Assembly (NCBI GenBank): GCA_009760855.2
Contig: WPIO01000038.1
Location: 3,492,501 to 3,556,500, forward strand
Length of the DNA: 64,000 nt
Source: Cristatella mucedo
Lineage: Eukaryota > Bryozoa > Phylactolaemata > Cristatellidae
Direction of reading: 5' to 3'
The notes beneath the pieces were generated by a model, which was not told the origin of the DNA, did no database searches, and saw only the letters and a program-made list of their open reading frames with translations. The stretch's first letter is position 1. Each line of letters opens with the position of its first letter. Below, piece after piece: positions 1 through 64,000 of the stretch. The translations under genes were made by a program, and so were the position numbers.

Positions 1-1276
1 ACTTCCTGGGGAGAAAGAGTTTACAGGAGATTTTTATCGATCTGGCTACTGGTAGAATATCGATAAGAGCTATCACTAGAAACATGTATATACGGCAATC
101 AATCTCACAGGACGGATTCAAACTTCTAGCGAACGAAAGTGATGTGATAAAGCTGATGCAGGATGATTACGAAGAAAAGAGAAACAGAACGATTGCCGAC
201 ATCAAGGGAAAATTCGAGAGAGGAGTAAAGTTAGCATTACTGTGATCAATACACAGCCTGTGAGAACGTCGACTCTTGGTGTCAGCATTCATGAGAGCGG
301 CGATTAAACAACAATCAATGCGGGTCTTGTTCGCACATTTGGTAAGCGCACTGCCCTCGATATGGTCGAATTAATTAAACAGTATTTGAGCGTGTTTGAA
401 TAACAACGGAGAGGGATTTGGTAGGATCTACTCAGGGCGGCTGCAGTAAATAAGAAAGGCATTAGCCACATCGGTGTCATCGGACAGTTCTGCTTAAACT
501 ACGGTCTGCACTGAGGAGTATGTCACACATTGTACAAGCAGAGTACTGAGGAAGACAATTTAAACCTGGATAGTGACGACATTGATGAAATAAAAAATGT
601 TGAAGCAGGTTCGGACTTGGAAGTGATGAGCGGTGAAACTACAAAAGAAGACGTCATTTACCACGATCTGCACACGAAAACACGTAAGCTCATTGAATTC
701 AATAAAAAATCAACTGTTCGAAGTAATATCTTTATATCCAAAGCAAAAGCTGAATTCGGACTCGAAATTGACTTGCATCTTAACGTGAAGACGCACTGAA
801 AATCCATCCCAACAATGTTAGAGCCGCTATTAAATAAAGACGTCGCCATCCGAAAGATAATAACCGAATTCATGGCGCTGGAAATGATTTAGACATTGGA
901 TTTTGGCGCTCCCAAAACTCTTCTGAAGGCGGTAGAACCTGTGAAACTCGTTGTTGAGAATCTAAGTCAAGAACACTTGACGTTACTGAGTGATGACACA
1001 GTTTTAGAATTCGCGTTCAACAAGCTCTCTAACCTGTATAGTGACATTAGTACCAAGCTCATGAAAAAGTTGAAGTGTCACGTTGAAGAGCGATTGAACA
1101 AAGGTGTCATGAACCTCTTGTACAATCTCAAAGATCCATCTGTCGCCCGGTCAAAAACTGCGCTAAATTTCACAGGAAATCTAGCGGCTCGTCTATTTGA
1201 AGTCAAAAATGAAGAAGTTGTCATGGAGCAATCGTCAAATGATGCTGAAAGTGTGAACTTATCTCTTCAAGATTAA
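1..1276 (+). pseudogene. decayed hAT-type transposase fragment
   Basis: Recognisable transposase-like stretches lie in order across several frames, broken by stops and frameshifts. About 3-245 reads in one frame and ends KFERGVKLALL-stop. About 330-520 holds pieces resembling the hAT segment before the conserved LYK motif (GVIGQFCLNYGLH, then CHTLYKQ). 530-1276 stays in a single frame with two in-frame stops near 797 and 890. Around the first stop, NVKTH-stop-KSIPTMLEPLL corresponds to the hAT motif K-T-R-W-N-S followed by the M-L-E-R-L-L helix; the conserved Trp codon has become TGA. The remainder (LSQEHLTLLSDDTVLEFAF, then helices) fits the helical C-terminal half of such transposases. The 5' end lies outside the window. 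The family call rests on motif order, not on an alignment. It is clearly non-functional. Confidence 0.6.
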
Positions 1277-1769
1277 TTAAACTAATTGCATCAAAAAGAT
1301 GGATCGTCAATTGCAGTCAGAGGGCAAAACAATTTCCAATGATTCACTCCAAATTCAAGCTCTTCAGGAACTCTGGCCAGCACACTTAAAATATTCAAAA
1401 ATTGTACATCACAATTCTATCCATTAAACCGACATCAACAAACGTTGAAATTTGTTTCGGTCTGTACGAGTTTCTGTACAAAAATAAGGTCGCGTCTCAA
1501 TGGCAAGTTGCTTAACGTACTCTTAATCTTGAATACTATTATTAGAAGTAAAAATACTCTTATTTAGAAATTATTACTAAAGATATATGATAAAACAACG
1601 TTTAGCACAGAAATAAACTATTGCCTTTAAAATTAGGGGGAAATGGGAAAAAACAGCTGTTACTGGCTGTTTTTTGAATATTAAAAAAAACAGTAACAGC
1701 TGTTTTCGCTACTTTTAGGCAACCATAGACTACACCCACTGCCCAGAGAACAGGCCAAAATTGGTTCCT
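1277..1769. other. intergenic stretch, nothing recognised
   Basis: AT-rich sequence after the transposase remnant. 1620-1705 holds two oppositely oriented AACAGCTGTTACTG-like words (around 1650-1667 and 1687-1702), a weak inverted repeat. I see no gene. Confidence 0.4.
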
Positions 1770-1935
1770 GGATCGTAGCCCAGAAGTTAGGTGCTCGCTC
1801 TTCACGACCCGGGTGGTGGGTTCGAATCTTGATGTGAGCGATCATTAATTCGTACTGAAAGCGGTGGTGATGGACGTTAAGGCTCTTCAGTCGCTATATA
1901 ATAAGGATGTTGAATCAGCTAACTTGATTGTCATT
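1770..1935 (+). mobile_element. tRNA-derived SINE, family 2
   Basis: The head ends in a box B-like word (GGGTTCGAATCTT near 1817). The tail AAGGCTCTTCAGTCGCTATATAATAAGG matches the family 2 tail seen at 55826-55990 and 59175-59345. The 5' limit is approximate. Confidence 0.6.
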
Positions 1936-2664
1936 AGTATTATCACAGGTGGCGCATACAGACTGCCCAGATGCTAGACCAAGTGCTTCAGCACGAACGC
2001 ACTTCTTCCAATGACACAACGGATCAGAAACTTCCCCGTCCCTCTCCGTTTGATTGGTGTCTACTAGCGGCAACCCATTCTCTTAAGCAACTTATTGCAT
2101 GTCACCCTTTGTTGCCATGAAAATCGGCTCGCGTCAATGCCTAATAAACATGCCTGTCGGTTCACAACCCTCTAAGATTCTTCCAACGTGACTCTATAAC
2201 GTTCTCCTTTCCAATCGCATATTTTCGAAAAAGCGCCAAGTTATACCTCTTAATAAAATTCTGTTGAAAGAGCCGAAACCAGGTGCTCCAGAAAACCTTA
2301 ATGCGGATGACCTCTGAATGCGAAATGACATTTGAATGCGGGGCTTGACACCGGACAACTGACAATTCAGGCAACCGTCGAACTGAGGCAGTCTGGTAGA
2401 TTCCTGCTACATTGCTGCTGTTGCCCATTGCTTAACTTCGCTACTCATTGTACATCACGATCGTGAGCCAGAGCGAAAGCAAGGCAGGCTACTTCTTTTA
2501 GTTGAGCTGTACATAGCAAGCAGGCGTACAAATTAGTCTGCATCTATATCGAGATGGTACGAAGTATGCAGGTAGTAATCTGTTTCGTGATTACCACAAA
2601 CATTTATTAGAAACAATTCAGCCGGAGTGAGCTATGAAGCAAAGCCAACGGGTCTACGCACCCA
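1936..2664. other. intergenic, one unassigned antisense ORF
   Basis: The minus strand at 2162-2428 has an 88-codon open frame with a helical-looking stretch (WFRLFQQNFIKRYNLALFRK). It faintly recalls transposase DNA-binding regions, but I cannot place it. No other signal was seen. Confidence 0.25.
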
Positions 2665-2760
2665 GAGAGACGGCGTCCACACTTCACGACCCGGGTCGTG
2701 AGTTCGAGTCCACTAGCAGGCAACTCTGCGTTGCCCGCTGAAAACAGGAAGCAGCCACTG
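2665..2760 (+). mobile_element. SINE family 2 head remnant
   Basis: TTCACGACCCGGGTCGTGAGTTCGAGTCC matches the box B region of the family 2 SINEs. The tail is degraded. Confidence 0.45.
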
Positions 2761-3894
2761 TGGCTCCTCTGTAGCTTCGTAAATTAGTCCGTTGCATCAG
2801 CAGGCCTTTACTTACCGTGGACGCAGTCATCTTCTCCGTTCCCTTCGCCCCCGACGATAAAGTTTTTCTTCATATCGGCGAAGGCGTTCTAAAATAGCAC
2901 AAAACGCCGAGAGTCCCAAAGCGTCCGAGCACTGTGCGCTCTGGAAGTCACGAAGCAATCGAGTACTTGGCGCCCAGGAGTGTGTCGCCAAAAGCTTCCA
3001 GCGGCAGCAGCATCGCTTGGCAACTGCAAAGCCGCTTAGCCTCGATGCAAACAGCTGCTCGACTGGCTCCAAGAGGAGGTCAGCCGAAACTGCACGCTGC
3101 CTGTCGCAGCAGCTAAGATGGATGGCAGCTGACACGTGACAGCCGTCCGATAGCTCATCCGCCGTTGATCGGCTAGCTATTCGCGTGCGACTGGGCATAC
3201 GTGATCATCGGTCGCATTATTGATCTTTGAGAAAATGGTTCACCAGTCTTGGCAGCGGGCGGATCCATCAGACCAGAGTATTCTTACCAAAGCTTAGCCG
3301 TTTACCGTTTCGCTTTACGCATCATTAGCATGCTACTTCGACCCGAAATGAAGAAAATAGAAAACTTAAATTCGCCTCGTTATGTTAGAACCATTTGGCG
3401 TTTATATAGGATTTTTTATATGCTCGCCGACTCGATATCGATGTTTACACCGCAAACAAAGCCACCAGAGAAGGACTCCTTTTGCGATCGCGAAGTATTT
3501 CAAACGAATATCTGCCATGCAACAGGCAATTGCCCTGACCAATATCGCAGGTAAGGCGCAAGTACTGCTTCGATTGTAGAATTAGAGGCTACAGTGGATG
3601 GATATCGATGTAACTACTTCGACTTATAAGTTGAATTAGCACTTACCTCCACCCCCTGCCCCACCAGAGGCAGAGGCAAAAGTAAGCCTCGTCGGCATCG
3701 GGAGCGTTGACTCCGACATTCCACGTAAAAGTCTAGCTCCGTGCCTTACTTTGGTCAACTCGGTCAAAAGATATTCTGGTTAGGTGGTCGAAACAAAGAA
3801 TGATATGGGACTAGCGTGTGTGACCAAGTGCAGGTCGGTGCCTGCTGTAGGACTCGAGCCGAATCAGAAGGGTTCTCAAATACTGTAACTTCTG
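2761..3894. other. intergenic, nothing recognised
   Basis: It has short open frames on both strands (for example 3249-3554 plus) with no motif that I recognise and no splice or repeat support. Confidence 0.3.
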
Positions 3895-4540
3895 GCTCTC
3901 GTTTCGACTTCTGTAGCTCACTGCTTGCTGGTCTACAGGCTGCCTATGCAATCAGGCGCTTGCAGCTGGTGCAAAACTCTGCAGCTAGGCTTGTTTGTCG
4001 TGAGCGTCGCAGATGCCACATCACACCACTTCTCAATGACCTGCACTGACTCCCAGACAAACAATGCATCGACTTCAAGGTTCTGTTACTAACTGTTAGG
4101 TCCTTTCATTATTTGGCTTCAGCGTACCTATCCGATCTATTCCCCACCAGGCTAAGCATTGCTTTTCGGAATCTAATCGTTTACCTATACCTCGTACGAA
4201 CCTCAAATCCTTTGGAGATCCATGTCTTTAGTTCGTATGCTTCCAAAGCCTGGAACTCACTTCTGACGCGTCACGACATTCCCTGACTTGACGATATTCA
4301 AAAGGAAGCTAAAAACGCATCTATATATCGTAGCATTTTGTGGGATCGTGTAATTCGTCATTTGCGTGCTGTCACTAACCATATTCTACATGTTGACTCT
4401 GTGTACGTCACCTCTATCCATGTTATGCTAGTTGGCATTGAGTATGCTACCACTAATAATTTAATCATTCTTTGCAGCAAATGTAAAGTGCCTAAAAAGA
4501 GATTGGGTTCTCTGAGGGCGCTACAACAGCTATAATAATT
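3895..4540 (+). mobile_element. LINE family A, old 3' fragment
   Basis: The DNA follows copies 10818-11690 and 25965-26953: the RT C-terminal segment (SRFDFCSSLLAGLQ, then RRLQLVQNSAARLVCRERR and ITPLLNDLH), then the 3' UTR ending in AAAGTGCCTAAAAAGAGATTGGGTTCTCTGAGGGCGCTACAA. Frameshifts and stops show long decay, and the (ATT)n tail is nearly gone. Confidence 0.8.
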
Positions 4541-5134
4541 AATCTGAGCATCCAATTAAGAATAGGCTAAAATTAGTATGCCATATCAACTTTCTATATG
4601 ACTATTGCATTTCAAAAGCTAGCCTGTATTATTACGCGATGTGAGTTATACTATGCGCTTATTTGTTCTAATAAATACTCTTAGATAATGAATATCTATT
4701 TAATCCGGCATTTCTTCAATTTTTTTGCGAATTTTTGTCGTTGGGCGCTCTTGCCCTGCACGGTTTGTCGCGTTACCGATACCGGCATTTACTAATCTGA
4801 GGCACATACGTTGACCAGCTGAAAGTTTTATCCGGAAGGTGGACTGACTGCACAGCAGGCGGCGCCTGCTGACATGCCACTTGCACAGGCATGGTACTGT
4901 CGTGTTGGCCATATGGCGCTTGTATTCTTAAATTCTGGCTGACTCTGCAAGGACCGCTGATTTTCGTACAAGAGGCTCAAAATAACAGCTGAAAACTAGA
5001 CCAGGGTAGACTGTCGTGAACTATCGGCTCGCATTTAGTCAAAGATTATTAAAATACGGTGGCAAGTTTACAGAAATGGAAAAATCATGAGAGCTATAAA
5101 GCAAAAGCTATACGGCAAAACCTTTAAACCGCAT
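4541..5134. other. intergenic, nothing recognised
   Basis: I see no coding, RNA or repeat signal beyond AT-rich patches. Confidence 0.3.
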
Positions 5135-5282
5135 TGAGCAGGCCAGCGATCAGGTGCTCGCCCCGACCAAGGTCTGGCTGAGGTCGTGGGCTCGAGCCCC
5201 GAGGCATATGTGAAGCGCCTGAATAGAGATTAAGTTCTCTTGGGGCGCTATATAAATGAATTACTTTAAATGAATTATATTA
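5135..5282 (+). mobile_element. tRNA-derived SINE, family 1
   Basis: The head has CAGGTGCTCGCCCCGACCAAGG, then a box B-like GGGCTCGAGCCCC. The 3' end carries AAGCGCCTGAATAGAGATTAAGTTCTCTTGGGGCGCTATATAAATGA, which can fold into a stem (AAGCGCC with GGCGCT, inner AGAGA with TCTCT). Other copies are at 10600-10752 (minus) and 46452-46608. Confidence 0.75.
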
Positions 5283-5698
5283 AGATAGTAAGCTAAGAGC
5301 TTAGAGCTTTGGCTCGAGCAAAGATGTCTGTTACCCTGATCGGCCAGTAACTGGCTTCGATACGGTTATGCTATAACCTCACGCTTACTGAGCAAGAAAA
5401 TGGCTCAGTAGCCTTCGCCTAGATTAATGATTTGCACCATAGCAGCCTGGTGGCTGCTGCTCCTAGCTCAGCTTCCAGTAAAGGGGTGTGGTGAGTAAAG
5501 CCATCCATCGGGCGCTGCCTTCCGGTGGCATGCCAGTAGCTTGCCTTTGTTAGGCCAGGTTTAGTGCATCACTCAGATGCTATGGTCATCATCAGGAGCA
5601 GCTTTCCAGGAATGACAACGATGTGCAGTCAGCCTTCGAGCGAACGGTAACATCATTACTTGATCTATCAGACTTTTTAAGTAGACGGGCAATATTCA
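5283..5698. other. intergenic, nothing recognised
   Basis: No ORF or repeat that I can name was seen. Confidence 0.3.
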
Positions 5699-5833
5699 GT
5701 GTATGTGACAGGAGAGAGAAAATAGAGGTGAGAAAAATCTCACGAGAGAAGTGAGAGAGGAGAGAAAAAATTGAAGAAGAGAGAGAAGAAGAGATACAGA
5801 AACGGAAAAAGAAAAAAAGGAAACAGAAAAATT

Positions 5834-5864
<31 letters not shown>

Positions 5865-5885
5865 AAGAGAGGGGAGAAGAAAATG
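5699..5885 (+). repeat. degenerate GA-rich tract
   Basis: Purine-rich sequence of imperfect GAGA and GAAA words, 5709-5885. It is older and less regular than the dinucleotide tracts elsewhere in the window. Confidence 0.8.
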
Positions 5886-6299
5886 AGAGCTGAGCTCAGC
5901 CAGCCGTGCCAGAACTGGCCTGGCTACTAGTGCTGGTGCTAATCAAGAAATAACATTGACGGCAGGCATTGCAAGCTATCTAAAGCTCTGCTATATCGAC
6001 TACAAACAACAAGGCAGCAACTTCCGAAGCTGGAAAGCGAGGCTGGCCACTCAAGTCACTAGAAGAAAGAGGCAATTGCCAAGTTGAATCAGGGCATCCA
6101 ACTTGCTGCCTTTAAAGCTAGGCTGCCGAAAGCAGTGGGATTCTCTCAAAAAAGATAATTTTACATAAGTAGCAACCGGCGTTCGGCGGCTCTACATCGA
6201 TACGTCAGGAGCTGATCAACCCAAGTGTGCGACTGATTAGAGTTTGATTTCACGTCATCTTGCAATGTCCTGCTCAAATGCAGATTTGTAGCTAAGCTA

Positions 6300-6482
6300 G
6301 TTGAATAAATAAATAAATCTTAGCTGATTAAACAGCCTCTTTTTGCATAGCGACAGAAGAGCCTTTATGGCTATCGCCACCGCTTGCAGCGGCGATAAAG
6401 AATCGCCCACCGCAGGAATCGAACCCACGACCTCGGGACCGAGGTCGTGAAAAGCAACCGCCTTACCTAGTGTGTAAGCCGG
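6300..6482 (-). mobile_element. tRNA-derived SINE, family 2
   Basis: Read on the minus strand, the head runs from about 6482, with box B GGTTCGATTCC near 6420-6435. The tail ends AAAGGCTC..CGCTATGCAAAAAGAGGCTGTTTAATCAGC and then (ATTT)n (6303-6320). It is nearly identical to 22926-23110. It lies just beyond the 3' end of TRAPPC8. Confidence 0.8.
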
Positions 6483-6894
6483 ACGACACTATCGCTAGCC
6501 ATAGCGAGGTGCTTTGAAGAAGCGATGCACATAGATCGAGGCATTGAGAAGGTCTTTCGTGTGAAGCTTTCTTAATGCAACAACCATTCGATGAATCAAA
6601 GGTACCCGGAGCGAGCAGCGACGGGCTGCAGGCGGGCGGGCAAAGCAAGCATCTCCCCGACCGCCTGCTCCTTAATCGGCTACCATCGCGCGTGCCACGT
6701 GACAACCCATCGAGCCGCGCTTCTGCCGCCCACACCGGGGATCTTCACTGCAAACAGCAGCTTGGAATTGGCTGGAGCATCCGGCCATCTGCAAATCGGC
6801 CATCGACCAGACGCCGAGCGCCGATGGCAACTCGGCCCGGCACGTATGCATATCCGTTTGGCGGGTGACACAAAAATCGCCCCGTGGCACTCGA

Positions 6895-42619
<35,725 letters not shown>

Positions 42620-43181
42620 CGGTGCGCGCCCGACCTTCGGCGTTCGCGTGCGTGCTCCGAGCCGCTGCGGCGAGCTAGCTACACCTCCACCCTACACACC
42701 ACCGGAAACCAGCGCGGTGCCTCCTCTCTTCTGCTTCCGCCCAAAATGCGCTCACGAAATCGAGCCGCTGCGCTCGCTCCGAGCACGCGAAAGTTGAAAA
42801 CTAAGAAGAATTAATTTATTTTCATAATTAGTTGGATGCGCCGCGAGGTTGTCACAGTTCAAGCAACCAGGTAGGGGCGAGAGTTATCGCACCCGCCGGC
42901 CCGCTGACGATCGGGGTCGTCCGGTGGCCGTGTGGCGTAAAGCGAGCTGACGCCGTACCGAGCGCCGCTGCGCGATGTGAGCAGCGCTTGAAGCCGGCCG
43001 CCGCTGAGACCGACCCGCCGTGCGCGCCGCCGCCGCCGAGAGAGGGTCGCGAAAGCTTGAAAGACCGTTGGATTTTCTCATGCGACGACGGCGATCGCAG
43101 CTTTTCGCTGGACGCAGTCGCTGAACACCTGCGCGACCGACCGGCCGCCCGGCGAGCGCTCGCTCGCTACGCCCAGCGGCG
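42620..43181. promoter_or_regulatory. probable bidirectional promoter of TRAPPC8 and MTSS
   Basis: About 560 bp between two divergent start codons. It is CpG-rich throughout except an AT-rich patch at 42798-42836. No TATA position can be fixed. The open frames through it (for example 42832-43254) match nothing and end in the MTSS exon 1 region in another frame. Confidence 0.5.
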
Positions 43182-62804
<19,623 letters not shown>

Positions 62805-64000
62805 GTAAGCTCCTCGTCGGGCAGGGGGAGACAACGCCGCGCAGCCAGCACCTGCCCGCCTGCCTTTGCCGCCTCCTGCACTTGATAAAAGTCAACGCAG
62901 AAATGCCGCACAGCCTGCCGTTTGTCGTCGTGCCATGTCGGTCTCTTCCACCACCTCGCCGCTGCAGCCGACTGCCTGCATGTTAGTCAATCCTCATTTC
63001 TTTACATTCCTTGAGCTGCTGCATTCTCGCCACGTTTCCTTGTGGAGGCCTGAACTGAACTCGAAGGCCCCGCCCCATCCTCTCGGCGAGGCCTTGGCAC
63101 TTTTGATTTTCCGTGTAACGTTGGCCTTCTATTTCTTGCCACCGCCAGCTCCTGTGCCAGTCCTCCGAGAATGCTTGCCGCAGCCCGGTCTTGCTGCAGC
63201 AGCATTGCCGTTAGGCAGGCTAGCGCTGGATACTCGGGTGCTAACCTCGGTGGCTGCTGTAACTCCGGCTGTCTGGTTGCAATCGGTTGGCCATTTCGCC
63301 ATTTGCTTACAAATATTGGCCTGCCGAATGGTCCGAGTGCACCCCCTTGCCAGCTGTATATATGGCTGCTGTCGAGCAGTAGCTCTCGTTCCTGGCAGGC
63401 AGTTCTGTTTCTGGCTGTATTTCCTCATTCAACCACTACCCTAACCATTCACAGCGTAGGAGCAGCTGCTCTATAGTGACGTCACAAACAGATCGAGAAG
63501 TCACTGGGTCACCGGCTGGCTGAGACACTGGCTTGCTGCTGCTGCTATAGAACAGTTGGGGGCTGAACCCTAGCGCCAAGACACTGGCTCATGTGCCCAC
63601 CACTGTCCCATCCCCCATACCAAAATCGAAGACCCTCTAGTGGAACTAGCAGCACTTGGGCAGGTGTCAGTCATGGCCTTCCATGACACTTCCTTTGGCG
63701 TTGTCAGACTGCTTGCAGCTTGCTCGGCTGCTATGGCCCATGGAGGCAGCATCTTGACGCCTTCCCCGGCTGCCTTCTTTGATGCTGTCCGCGGCCTTAC
63801 TAGGCGCTCTGCAGCGTGTCTGCCTGCCGCTCCCTTTCACATCCCTGATTGCTGCCGGGAGACGCTGCTGTCAAAGTAGCGCTGACTGCTCTGTGGGCTG
63901 CTGGGAAGGGCCGCCGCCGCTAGAGGCAGGCCTTCTGTGGCTGCAGGTGTGTGGTCGCTGAGCTGGGCGGCGGCTGCGTTTTTCAAGACAGCTAAAGCTT
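62805..64000 (+). other. MTSS intron 7 (start), no further exon found
   Basis: The expected next segment (vertebrate EEEISMLGEITHLQ) is not visible up to the window end. No repeat of a known family is seen here. Confidence 0.4.

Noticed and set aside
2162-2428. Minus-strand ORF with WFRLFQQNFIKRYNL
   Set aside because: A faint resemblance to transposase DNA-binding regions is not enough to name a family.

Overview
This is an animal nuclear genome segment: spliced genes with GT-AG introns, a large repeat load, tRNA-derived SINEs and 5'-truncated non-LTR retrotransposons. It is probably a marine or aquatic invertebrate, but I cannot name the phylum from sequence alone. No prokaryotic, organellar or CRISPR features are visible. 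Most of the window is intron, and most open frames longer than 60 codons are low-complexity or antisense shadows.

Two genes stand head to head. On the minus strand, 42619 down to 6895, is a complete gene for TRAPPC8/Trs85, the TRAPPIII tethering-complex subunit. I assembled 25 coding exons whose splice phases all agree and whose total is divisible by three (about 1519 residues; human is about 1435 by memory). On the plus strand, from 43182 or 43191 to the end of the window, is the 5' part of an MTSS1/MTSS2 (MIM/ABBA) I-BAR gene. Seven phase-consistent exons encode about 207 residues of the IMD domain, and the rest lies beyond the window. The two start codons are about 560 bp apart, so they probably share a CpG-rich divergent promoter.

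Layout: 1-1276 is a decayed hAT-type transposase. 1277-6890 is intergenic DNA with SINEs and an old LINE fragment. 6895-42619 is TRAPPC8; its introns hold most of the LINE copies, including a longer element at 14655-18420 that is itself interrupted by another LINE. 42620-43181 is the divergent promoter. 43182-64000 is MTSS, whose introns hold a pure CTG tract of about 71 units, several long CT tracts, SINEs and further LINE remnants.

Two LINE families recur. Family A is CR1/L2-like, with a 3' hairpin followed by (ATT)n. Family B has the same protein architecture but a different 3' end, finishing in TACATTACATT-like sequence. Two SINE families have tRNA-like heads with A and B boxes. SINE family 1 carries a 3' hairpin very like that of LINE A, which suggests it borrows LINE A's reverse transcriptase. 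I found no convincing new multigene system. The most unusual observations are a duplicated 3' splice site at TRAPPC8 exon 24, very short tail-only LINE insertions with a shared 5' limit, the CTG tract, and introns built largely of CT repeat.
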